This document shows, piece by piece, positions 36,101 to 43,615 of a stretch of 64,000 nt of DNA (position 1 is the first letter of the stretch; every line of letters starts with the position of its first letter). Both the position numbers and the translations under genes were made by a program. The stretch is taken from positions 26,402 through 90,401 of the forward strand of contig NZ_PDUD01000051.1 of assembly GCF_002646595.1 (NCBI RefSeq), read 5' to 3'. The DNA comes from Flavilitoribacter nigricans DSM 23189 = NBRC 102662. Lineage in GTDB: Bacteria; Bacteroidota; Bacteroidia; Chitinophagales; Saprospiraceae. Below the pieces are notes generated by a model. It was given only the letters and a program-made list of their open reading frames with translations, was not told the DNA's origin and made no database searches.

Positions 36101-37117
36101 ACCACGCTTTCCGTGCGGCTGAATGCACCGGCTACCGGATTTTACGCCGATACTATCCGACTGACTACGGTAGACGGTCCGGCCCTGCTATTGCCGGTCA
36201 TGGGTACCACCGGCACCCTGCCCGAAGTGGGTGCGGAAACGCTCCACTTCTGGTCGATGATCGAAAATGCCGAAGATGATCCGGAACAACGCTCGATCGG
36301 GGTCACCCCCAGCGTCCCCAGCTTTTACCGGCTGTATCTTTCCAACGGCACCCAGGTACCGGACATTTCCGCTTACTCCGAAAAATACGGACAGGCCTTC
36401 GGCTCTACCGCCAATGGTGACGGCACCTGGTCGTCCAGCCAGGGAGGGCCCGGCGGCTCGCTCAAACGGACCTTTTACGAGGAATTTACGGTAACGGCCC
36501 AAACGGGATACCAGGTGCGGGTAGATTCGCTCTACCTGAATGCGGCTTTCTACAATACTTCCAGCAATACCCAGGTAGGGGTGGTTTATTCCCTCAGCAA
36601 TTTCACTTCGGATTCCACGGATGTAACGACGGTACCGGGCGGGTTTGCCAATCCGATACCGCTGGCCAATCAGACCGGCGGGCCGACCAACCGCTACGGA
36701 CTGGCCCTCGCCGGTTTGGAGGGTGTCACTTTAGAGCCCGGTCAGCAACTGAGCGTCCGTCTGTATTTCAGCTGCAGCAGTAGCAGCGCCGGCCGGTACG
36801 CCATGCTGAAGGACATTAAATTTACCGGACTGGCCACCGAAAGCACGGTCGATGCCCGCGAAGAGCGGCTGCCGGCTTCAGCCATTCGATTGTATCCCAA
36901 TCCGGCCCGGGACCGCTTGTGGCTGGAACACCCCCAAGCGGGCAGGAACAGCAGTATTACCATTTTCAACGCTCAGGGCCAGTTGATCACCCACACGATC
37001 TGCGCGCCGCAAACCCGGAGAACGGAGATTCTCCTGACGGATCTGCCCGGCGGCTGGTACTATGCGGCTTTCCGGAACGATCGGGGAGTTGCCACGCGTG
37101 CGTTCAGTAAACAATGA
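33182..37117 (+). CDS. Bifunctional pectate lyase (PL1)-pectin methylesterase (CE8) with T9SS sorting tail
   Basis: One 1311-residue protein joins the two steps of homogalacturonan breakdown. A signal peptide (to about residue 19) precedes the PL1 module (FPGAEGYGKYTTGGRGT, IIIDHCSVSWSNDEA, HGYGGIWGSRHGSFHHN, APRFSG; to about 420). A Ca-binding-like DTDADGMPDEWE spacer follows. The CE8 module starts at residue 484 (DLVVATDGSGDFRSVQAAIN) with NGKYKEKI, LGNQDTLY (about 615), VDFIFGSSAA (about 641) and LSRPWQNT in place of LGRPW. Beta-sandwich domains (about 810-1230) precede a T9SS C-terminal sorting domain (IRLYPNPARDRLWLE at about 1235 to the end). It should be exported and displayed or released by T9SS. 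Confidence 0.95.
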   Translation: MRYYFIIFLCQLVSQINFAQLPAFPGAEGYGKYTTGGRGTPQTPTTVFTVTNLTDVNSPGSLRYALRASAAHRTIVFRVSGTIRLTSRLTIPANTTIAGQTAPGGGICIADHPVVISGDNVILRYLRVRLGDRYQNQGMVDGSGGDDALGNLGNKHIIIDHCSVSWSNDEALTVYRGDSITLQWNIISEPLNYSYHFEAGGSDFQEHGYGGIWGSRHGSFHHNLIMHLKGRAPRFSGNSSYPSGTVENCDFRNNVIYNWRDYSTNGGEGGRYNLVNNYYKYGPSTRDGNPSGAPRRAMIMNPSRSSSLPYPKVYLSGNFVDSYPDVTASNWLGIAPAGGSRSDTASIKVEQPHTVEPMPTESAEEAYVQVLAKAGANLPLRDTLDERLVNDVLNRTGRIIDVQGGYPHGTPFAETIDAWPDLAPGTSPADTDADGMPDEWELLRGLNPNDDSDRSGIAANGYTNLENYLNGLTQDAGGENSDYDLVVATDGSGDFRSVQAAINAVPTNLSEPFVIYIRNGKYKEKISVPSNKPFIQLVGESVANTVLYYDDYASLPLPGGGTLGTQNSASFSISATDFSAFNITFANTYGNGSQAVAVLVNNDRAVFKNCRFLGNQDTLYPKGPGTPRHYFKDCYIDGNVDFIFGSSAALFEDCVIYAKSRSNTGSSYITAPNTPPGRDYGYVFRDCVLPENTGLTTYFLSRPWQNTASHNPRAHNKNVFLNTVMSTSIKPEGWSVWNETTDTDLIYYGEYNSQYWDGSPLDVSQRVPWSYQLTTAEAATYTRENIFGDWDPCAIYPELCDDQSPEIAVTNFRAEQTDTSGLLQWNVSWGISGTSFQLYRATNPAGEYQLIDDLTAVSDTIFNFLLEDQLPPAGQVYYYYLTGSHDELNTHVSDTVLVSSLPAIRSSGQLQPFFQELGLPSPRQQITITAENLLDEVVITPPAFFELSDDDGLSWYTNDDPLRIADTDNTIPETTLSVRLNAPATGFYADTIRLTTVDGPALLLPVMGTTGTLPEVGAETLHFWSMIENAEDDPEQRSIGVTPSVPSFYRLYLSNGTQVPDISAYSEKYGQAFGSTANGDGTWSSSQGGPGGSLKRTFYEEFTVTAQTGYQVRVDSLYLNAAFYNTSSNTQVGVVYSLSNFTSDSTDVTTVPGGFANPIPLANQTGGPTNRYGLALAGLEGVTLEPGQQLSVRLYFSCSSSSAGRYAMLKDIKFTGLATESTVDAREERLPASAIRLYPNPARDRLWLEHPQAGRNSSITIFNAQGQLITHTICAPQTRRTEILLTDLPGGWYYAAFRNDRGVATRAFSKQ

Positions 37118-37120
37118 TCA

Positions 37121-37162
37121 TTCCCAAAGCGGCCTCCGGGAATGACGAGGCCGCTTTGGGAA
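37121..37162. terminator. Strong bidirectional hairpin terminator
   Basis: TTCCCAAAGCGGCCTC (37121-37136) pairs perfectly over 16 bp with GAGGCCGCTTTGGGAA (37147-37162) around a 10-base loop. It fills the 57-bp gap between the convergent fusion enzyme and protease genes. There is no long T-run. Confidence 0.8.
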
Positions 37163-37174
37163 ATGACCGCATTC

Positions 37175-39580
37175 CTACAACTTAACCAGCGGACAGCTTT
37201 CCCGTCCCTGCGCCCGGTCCAGGATGAGGTTATAAAATCCCGCCGGGAGTTCTTCGCCCCGTAGTTCAACCTGATGCGCGCCGCGACTCATCGCGGTAGC
37301 GGCCAAGATCTCCCGGACCACTTTCCCCGTAACGTCTACCAACCGGAGCGATACCGTCTCGTCCGCGGGGAGCTCAAAACGGATCACCGTCTGCCGGTGA
37401 AAAGGATTGGGCGCACTGCGGAGGGCTCCGTAATCCGACGGCATGGTTTTGTTGTGGATGGCCGGCAAAGCAACCGGTCGGGCAAAGGGGCGTTCTTCCC
37501 GCGGATCCGTCCGGACCAAAGCTTCCGGAGGAGTACAGCCAAAAGCATCAATAGCGGCCGAAAAATTGACACCGGGTAGTACCTGAAATCCGGGCAAAAG
37601 CTTGATCTCCTGCCCCGCCCGGAGACTGAAATCGGAATTGACGACCATATTCGAATGCAGGCGCTGTTGGGCGGTGAAGTCATTGAATGGGAAAAGCGAA
37701 CTTATGGCAGAAAGTTCCAGATCCGGCGCACACTGGGCGGCAATCGCCACGGCCACCAAACCATCAACAAATCCAAAGCCGCTATCGAGATCAAAACCGG
37801 CAGTCAGCATATCGATAGCCGCCTGTACCAGATAGAGCTCCACTTCCGAAGCGCTGATATTGGGTTGTATTTCCTTAAGCAAAGCAGCCATGCCCGCCGC
37901 GTGGGGAGCCGCCGCCGATGTGCCGAAAAAATTGAAAAATCCATTTCCATCCGGATCATTACCAAAAAAGGTATTGTCGGCCCCGTCCGGACAAACGATC
38001 TCCGGTTTTACCCGGTAATAGGGAGAAGCGATCGGGCTACCGTTCGGATTGAAGAAAAGCGGGGTACCACCCCGGGAGGAGAAGGATTCCAGCACCGGCG
38101 GACTGACCCCAAAATTGGGTGTGTTACCGAAAAAAGCCGCCCCTACCGCCACTGCTCCCGCCGCATTCGGCTGACCGTAGCAGGTCGAACTGAAGGTCTG
38201 ATATTCGTTGATGATCAGGTCGCCGAAGACGATATACTTCAAAAAGGCCGGCGTGGGGCCTCCCGCTAAACCAAAAAACAGATTAAGCTGCTGATTGACG
38301 CCCGTATTGTTGCTGTAACTAATGATCTCCACGGCATCCCCACCGTTGGAATTATCTTCGATACCGGCTTCCAGGATGGTGGTACCGTCACTGGAAACCA
38401 GAAAAATGTCGAGATCCGTCTGGGGCCCGGGCAGTCCACTCACACTCGTGAAAGGATCCGCCCACTGGAATGAGATGATGAAATCCCCTCCGGCCGGAAC
38501 GGTGACGGACTGAAAATAATCTCCGCCGCCAAAATCGTGGCCATTCACTGCATACTCGTAGGTAACCTGCGTAGCCGGATCGGTAAAAGTAATATCGAAC
38601 TCATCTCCCGGTGCCGGTACCGCCTGGTAAGAATTCGCCGCATTGTTCCCCGCCGAAGAAAAATAACTGACGCCGGAGGCAAATACCTGATCAGCGGCCT
38701 GGGCAATCAGTCCGTCCTGAAAGAACGGGCTGGCAAAATAGCTGACATCGTCCACGATCACATCGCAATTGCCGACTGTAGCCAGTTCGACAATGCCGTC
38801 GGCAAAATCGGCCCGGCCGAAGAAGGCCGTATGAAAGGCCAGTCCGGCACCCGGCGCAATATCGTGGACGATCTCGGCCATCGCCCGGCCCTCATCACTG
38901 GTACCGGAGTCCGCGAGTACATTGACAGCCTGATTGAAACCATTCGGGTTGCCCGGGCCGGGCAGATCCCCGCTGAGCACGCCGTTCGAGGCCGTACCCA
39001 GAAAATTGTAGCTATCCGACAGGATGCCCACCCGCACGCCGGTGCCGTCCAGATTGAAAAAGTCACGCATCCAGTCCGAATTCTGCGCGTAATCGCCCTG
39101 ACTCGTCACCGATCCGGCCTTGCGAAAAGGTCGGTGCGCCAGACCGAGGCTGACCAGTTCCGGGATCTGCTCGATCGCCTTTTGGTTGGTGAGTGCGGTG
39201 TACGGCAGACGCCCGTTAACTACCCGCTGGAAAGCGACACCCTCCTCCAGACCGAATTTTTCGAGGAGACGCAACAACTGTTCACCGTCCGTACGGGCTA
39301 CGGCTTCAATGCGGACCCATTCCCCGTCCTGCATAACCAGGGCATTAGTCGGTCGGAAGTCCGACCCCCTTCTACCGCCGGAGCGGAAATCCGTAAAATT
39401 GCGATGCAGTCGTTCTAACCCGTGGGAGATCTTTTTTCCTTTGCCCATAACTTTCCATTTGGGAAGGTCGGTGAGCGATTGTAAGCGAGGAGATTGCGAA
39501 TGGACCACAGTGGGGAAAAACGCGGTAAGGACCAGGAGCAGCCACAGCCACTTCCCGGTAGAAAGGTACGATCTTGTCAT
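37175..39580 (-). CDS. Secreted S8/S53-like serine peptidase with T9SS sorting tail
   Basis: The product is 801 residues from the ATG at 39580, which gives a signal peptide (WLWLLLVLTAFFPTVVHS); an in-frame ATG at 39661 would add 27 residues. The subtilase-like catalytic Asp189 lies in VRVGILSDSYN and Ser555 in FGTSAAAPHAAGMAALL, with the oxyanion Asn in FSSAGNNAA. The usual His motif HGTHVAG is replaced by SDEGRAMAEIVHDIAPGA, where Glu230 occupies the His region, as in sedolisin-like peptidases. The C-terminus (RSAPNPFHRQTVIRFELP onward) is a T9SS sorting domain. Substrate unknown. Confidence 0.9.
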   Translation of the reverse strand: MTRSYLSTGKWLWLLLVLTAFFPTVVHSQSPRLQSLTDLPKWKVMGKGKKISHGLERLHRNFTDFRSGGRRGSDFRPTNALVMQDGEWVRIEAVARTDGEQLLRLLEKFGLEEGVAFQRVVNGRLPYTALTNQKAIEQIPELVSLGLAHRPFRKAGSVTSQGDYAQNSDWMRDFFNLDGTGVRVGILSDSYNFLGTASNGVLSGDLPGPGNPNGFNQAVNVLADSGTSDEGRAMAEIVHDIAPGAGLAFHTAFFGRADFADGIVELATVGNCDVIVDDVSYFASPFFQDGLIAQAADQVFASGVSYFSSAGNNAANSYQAVPAPGDEFDITFTDPATQVTYEYAVNGHDFGGGDYFQSVTVPAGGDFIISFQWADPFTSVSGLPGPQTDLDIFLVSSDGTTILEAGIEDNSNGGDAVEIISYSNNTGVNQQLNLFFGLAGGPTPAFLKYIVFGDLIINEYQTFSSTCYGQPNAAGAVAVGAAFFGNTPNFGVSPPVLESFSSRGGTPLFFNPNGSPIASPYYRVKPEIVCPDGADNTFFGNDPDGNGFFNFFGTSAAAPHAAGMAALLKEIQPNISASEVELYLVQAAIDMLTAGFDLDSGFGFVDGLVAVAIAAQCAPDLELSAISSLFPFNDFTAQQRLHSNMVVNSDFSLRAGQEIKLLPGFQVLPGVNFSAAIDAFGCTPPEALVRTDPREERPFARPVALPAIHNKTMPSDYGALRSAPNPFHRQTVIRFELPADETVSLRLVDVTGKVVREILAATAMSRGAHQVELRGEELPAGFYNLILDRAQGRESCPLVKL

Positions 39581-39591
39581 AACCGGAGGTG

Positions 39592-39599
39592 TAAATTTG
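39592..39599 (+). promoter_or_regulatory. Candidate -7 promoter element
   Basis: TAAATTTG matches TAnnTTTG and lies 95 bp upstream of the next + strand gene, in the 114-bp divergent region. A TTG at 39574 is only 15 bp upstream, a short spacing. Confidence 0.35.
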
Positions 39600-39694
39600 T
39601 TTCGATTAAATTTAGGAAAAAATTTATATGTATTAAGATTTTCCCCTTTGAAAAACGTCACATTTTTTGATTATACTGACGTAAAATCATTTGC

Positions 39695-40873
39695 ATGCGT
39701 TTATCCTCATCTGGTTTGATGCTTCTCGTTTGCCTGTTTGTCCAGGCACTGAACGCTCAGGAAAATTCAGCGATCACCTGTGCGGATGGCCTGGATAATG
39801 ACGGAGACGGACTCATCGACTGCCTGGATCCGGGATGTAACAGTCTGCCCAATTTCGGCTGTACCAACTGCTCGGAAGGCATCAGTTTTGCCGATACTGT
39901 GCTGAGTTACCGCAGTGGTTGTCCCACGCGGGCGGATGATCCCCGGGCGGCCATCGGCGTCAGTGACTGGACCGATACCGGCGGGGATAACGCCAATATT
40001 GTCTTTCTGGGTAGCGGCGGCACCCTGAAGCTGGGTTTCACCAATAATCTGTTGACCAATTCGGGGGATGATCGCGAGGACATTTACGTATTCGAGGTAG
40101 GCGCCATCGAACCGGCGTTTCTGGGCGTACGTCCCGCCGACGCCTACACGGTGGCCCAATTGCAAAAACTGGCGATCACCGATAACGATGGGGACGGATA
40201 CTACGTGATCGCGGATATCGGATCGCTTGGCCTGGGTTACGATATCGATATGGCCATGCCCGGTTATCCGGCCGGTTCGCTGCGGTTTGACGCGATAGAA
40301 CTGGTCGATATCCTGCAGGCAGACTGCGATTCGGCTTCTCCCGGAACGGATATCGATGCGGTCTGTGCCCTTTCGTTTATTCCCTACGATTGCCGCGGTG
40401 TACTCGACGGAGATGCCGAGATCGACGCCTGCGGGGAGTGCCTCAGCCCGGATGATCCCTTGTTCAATACGGCTTGTGCCGACTGTACGGGTACACCCAA
40501 TGGAAGCGCCCGGATCGACAATTGCGATGAGTGCCTGCAACCGGATGACCCCGGTTTCAACAATTGTGTGGAAGATCATACCCTCTATATCCCCAATGCT
40601 TTTTCGCCCAATGCCGATGGCATCAATGACCGCTTTGTTGCCTTTACCGATCAGGTGATCGTTAAACAGATCCGCCATCTGGCTGTTTACAATCGCTGGG
40701 GACAAAAGCTGTACGGCGTCTCCCAGATCGATCCGAATGGGTTCGACCAGTGGTGGGATGGCAATTACCGAAACCAGCCCGTCCCCACCGGAGCGTACAG
40801 CTATTTTATGGAAGTGGAATTCATCGACGGCGTCGTGGAATTGTTCTCCGGGGAGGTTACATTACTGAGGTAG
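39695..40873 (+). CDS. Secreted protein with gliding-motility-type C-terminal domain
   Basis: The 392-residue product has a signal peptide ending QALNAQ. The N-terminal part carries Asp-rich, Cys-containing repeats (CADGLDNDGDGLIDCLDPGC, then ACGECLSPDDPLFNTACADC) that resemble calcium-binding or thrombospondin type 3-like loops. The last ~90 residues (YIPNAFSPNADGINDRF, YNRWGQKLY, WDGNYRNQPVPTGAYSY) are the gliding-motility-associated C-terminal domain that directs T9SS export and surface attachment. The middle domain (about 45-215) is unrecognised. Its role is unknown; an adhesin or binding protein fits. Confidence 0.9.
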   Translation: MRLSSSGLMLLVCLFVQALNAQENSAITCADGLDNDGDGLIDCLDPGCNSLPNFGCTNCSEGISFADTVLSYRSGCPTRADDPRAAIGVSDWTDTGGDNANIVFLGSGGTLKLGFTNNLLTNSGDDREDIYVFEVGAIEPAFLGVRPADAYTVAQLQKLAITDNDGDGYYVIADIGSLGLGYDIDMAMPGYPAGSLRFDAIELVDILQADCDSASPGTDIDAVCALSFIPYDCRGVLDGDAEIDACGECLSPDDPLFNTACADCTGTPNGSARIDNCDECLQPDDPGFNNCVEDHTLYIPNAFSPNADGINDRFVAFTDQVIVKQIRHLAVYNRWGQKLYGVSQIDPNGFDQWWDGNYRNQPVPTGAYSYFMEVEFIDGVVELFSGEVTLLR

Positions 40874-40942
40874 TTGTTATCTTTCAGGAAAGCCGACCGT
40901 CACGACCGGGTTCAGGCACAATAGTCAACAAAACGAATACCA

Positions 40943-43543
40943 ATGCAAACCGTAAACTACCGGCGGATGCCCCTGCTGCTCTGCCTGCTTACCATATTTA
41001 CTTTTTTCCAGGCCGGCTATTCACAAAATTCGGGTGGGGTTTATGTCGACGACCAGGGTGTCATGCGGTGGACGGACAGTGATGCCGAGATCCAGGGGTT
41101 CGGCGTCAATTACACCCTGCCCTTCGCCCACGCCTACCGCTCGGCCAAAAAACTGGGTATTGATCCTTTGCGGGCCATCGACGAGGATGTGTACCACTTT
41201 GCCCGGCTGGGATTCGACCTGTACCGGGTGCATGTCTGGGATACGGAGATCAGTGATACCCTGGGCAATCTGCTGTACAACGAGCATCTGCACGCGTTTG
41301 ATTACCTGCTTAAAAAGCTGAGTGAGCGCAACATCAATTACGTGCTTACCCCTATCGCCTACTGGGGCAACGGCTGGCCGGAACCGGATGAAAAGACCCC
41401 GGGATTTTCGGCCAAATACGGCAAAGGAGACTGTCTGACCAACCCCGCTGCCATTAAAGCCCAGGAAAATTATCTCGCCCAATTCCTGGATCACGTCAAT
41501 CCCTACACCGGAATAGCCTACAAAGACGATCCGCGTTTGATCGCCGTGGAGGTGAGTAACGAACCCCACCACCGGGAAGCGCCGGAGCAGGTGACGGCTT
41601 TTTTACAACGCATGGTGGAGGCCATGCGGAAGACGGGTTACGCCAAGCCCATTTTCTATAATATCAGTCATAGCGTACACCTCGCGGAAAACTACTTTGC
41701 CGCCGACATTCAGGGGGGTACCTTCCAGTGGTATCCGACCGGACTGGGTTACCAGCAGGAACTGCCCGGCAATTACCTACCCAATGTGGACGACTATAAC
41801 ATTCCTTTCGATCCGGTGATCCGCGAAAATCAGGGTGCAAAACTCGTTTACGAATTCGACGCAGCCGACGTGGGCGGATCTTACATCTACCCGGCCATGG
41901 CCCGTTCTTTCCGCAAGGCGGGCATTCAGATCGCAACGCATTTTGCCTACGATCCGACCTATCTGGCTTACGCCAATACCGAGTACAATACCCACTACAT
42001 GAACCTGGCCTACACACCCCGAAAAGCGCTCAGTCTGAAGATCTGTTCCGAAGTCTTTCACCGCATTCCCCTGTACAAAGACTTCGGCAATTATCCGGAG
42101 AATACGAATTTCGCGGGCTTTAAAGTGGATTACGAGCGGGACCTGGCCCAACTGAACATTGACGATCGATTTTTCTACACGAATACAACGGAGGATAGTC
42201 CGGTAAATGAAAACGCCCTGCAGCACATTGCCGGCACGGGCAGTTCTCCCCTGGTCAGTTACGGTGGCAACGGCGCTTATTTTCTGGATAAACTGGAAGA
42301 TGGTGTCTGGAGGCTGGAAGTCATGCCGGATGCGCTCATTATCGGTAACCCCTACGGGCGCAACAGCCTGGACAAAACCAATACGGTGATCCAGTGGAAC
42401 GACCGGAAAATGCAGGTGAAGCTGCGGGACCTGGGCGGCGACTTTCAATTGCGGCCCATTAATTCCGGGAATCGCTCGCGGTCGGAAGTGAACGACGGCA
42501 CCTTTACCATCCGCCCCGGGGTGTATCTGCTCAGTCGTCCCGGTCTGGACAATAAGTGGAAAGGCGATGAAGCCTGGCAAAATATTCGGCTGAATGAATT
42601 CCACGCGCCGGCCGCTACTGTCGATAAAACCTACATCGTCCACGAAGCGCCGGAGGTGGCCGTTGCCGGGGAGGACCCGTTGCGGATCAGCGCCCAGGTG
42701 ATCAGCCCGGATCCCAACCCGAGCGTGTCGCTCCTGGTAGCCGGCGGTTTCCGGGGGCGCAATATTGACCTGGAAAGAACCGGCCCCTTCACCTACGAAG
42801 CGACTATTCCGGCGGATAGGCTACAACCCGGTTTTCTGACCTACTACCTGACGGTACGGGGAGAAGATGGATCGACCACCTTTCCATCCGGAAAATCGGG
42901 GCTGCCCTACCGGTGGGATTTCTACGATCGTACGCCCTATCGGGTGCGCGTGATCGGGCCGGAACAGCCCATTTCGTTATTCGATGCGGAGGAGGATGCC
43001 GATGCGCTATCCGTCAAAAACTGGATCAACACCCTGCGACTGCTGCCCCTGGATGATCCCAAATTATCGGAATACCAGGTAAACGTTCAGCGACTTTTTC
43101 AGGAAGATCCGGAGAACCTGCAGGGGGAAGTACTGCACGATTATACCCTGCGCCATTACCTCAATCCGAAGATCGATCCGGTACGCGAGCAACTGGCCGG
43201 CAAAAAAACACTGCTATTGACCGCCCGGGCCATGAATGAGCGGCCTACCAGGCTACAGTTAGCCCTGATCGATAAAAAAGGAAATGCTTACGGTGTGGTG
43301 CTGGATGTTGCTCCGGAACTGGGTACTTACGAAATCCCGGTCAGCGCGCTGCGTAAGACCCGTACCGTCACGATGCCGCGCCCCTACCCTACTTTTCTGC
43401 CCTATTTTTTTGCGGGCGGCACGGAGGAACCGCTGGACCTGCGGGATATTGAAGCGGTACAATTTTCGATCGGCCCGGGTATACCGGTAAAAGAGCTCGA
43501 ATACCAGCACGGGATTGGGTTGGTCAGTCTGACGCTGGAATAA
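40943..43543 (+). CDS. GH5-like clan-A glycoside hydrolase with accessory beta domains
   Basis: The 866-residue product has a signal peptide (LLLCLLTIFTFFQAGYSQ). The first ~420 residues form a TIM barrel with IQGFGVNYTLPF near the start, acid/base Glu207 in EVSNEPHH and a likely nucleophile Glu304 in LVYEFDAAD. The rest is beta-rich, with a carbohydrate-binding-like C-terminus (LRHYLNPKIDPVREQLAGKK). Members are often annotated as cellulase-family or simply secreted proteins; mannan or glucan is possible, but no substrate can be assigned. No T9SS tail is evident. A second possible start is the ATG eight codons downstream. Confidence 0.85.
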   Translation: MQTVNYRRMPLLLCLLTIFTFFQAGYSQNSGGVYVDDQGVMRWTDSDAEIQGFGVNYTLPFAHAYRSAKKLGIDPLRAIDEDVYHFARLGFDLYRVHVWDTEISDTLGNLLYNEHLHAFDYLLKKLSERNINYVLTPIAYWGNGWPEPDEKTPGFSAKYGKGDCLTNPAAIKAQENYLAQFLDHVNPYTGIAYKDDPRLIAVEVSNEPHHREAPEQVTAFLQRMVEAMRKTGYAKPIFYNISHSVHLAENYFAADIQGGTFQWYPTGLGYQQELPGNYLPNVDDYNIPFDPVIRENQGAKLVYEFDAADVGGSYIYPAMARSFRKAGIQIATHFAYDPTYLAYANTEYNTHYMNLAYTPRKALSLKICSEVFHRIPLYKDFGNYPENTNFAGFKVDYERDLAQLNIDDRFFYTNTTEDSPVNENALQHIAGTGSSPLVSYGGNGAYFLDKLEDGVWRLEVMPDALIIGNPYGRNSLDKTNTVIQWNDRKMQVKLRDLGGDFQLRPINSGNRSRSEVNDGTFTIRPGVYLLSRPGLDNKWKGDEAWQNIRLNEFHAPAATVDKTYIVHEAPEVAVAGEDPLRISAQVISPDPNPSVSLLVAGGFRGRNIDLERTGPFTYEATIPADRLQPGFLTYYLTVRGEDGSTTFPSGKSGLPYRWDFYDRTPYRVRVIGPEQPISLFDAEEDADALSVKNWINTLRLLPLDDPKLSEYQVNVQRLFQEDPENLQGEVLHDYTLRHYLNPKIDPVREQLAGKKTLLLTARAMNERPTRLQLALIDKKGNAYGVVLDVAPELGTYEIPVSALRKTRTVTMPRPYPTFLPYFFAGGTEEPLDLRDIEAVQFSIGPGIPVKELEYQHGIGLVSLTLE

Positions 43544-43567
43544 GGGAAATAAGCGGTGCAAAGAGTA

Positions 43568-43603
43568 GCTGCCGGATACGGTTTACGTTCCGTATCCGGC
43601 AGC
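43568..43603. terminator. Strong bidirectional hairpin terminator
   Basis: GCTGCCGGATACGG (43568-43581) pairs perfectly over 14 bp with CCGTATCCGGCAGC (43590-43603) around an eight-base loop, between the convergent GH5-like and M14 genes. The downstream bases GGGTTTATTGGTTTATT are T-rich on the + strand. Confidence 0.85.
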
Positions 43604-43615
43604 GGGTTTATTGGT

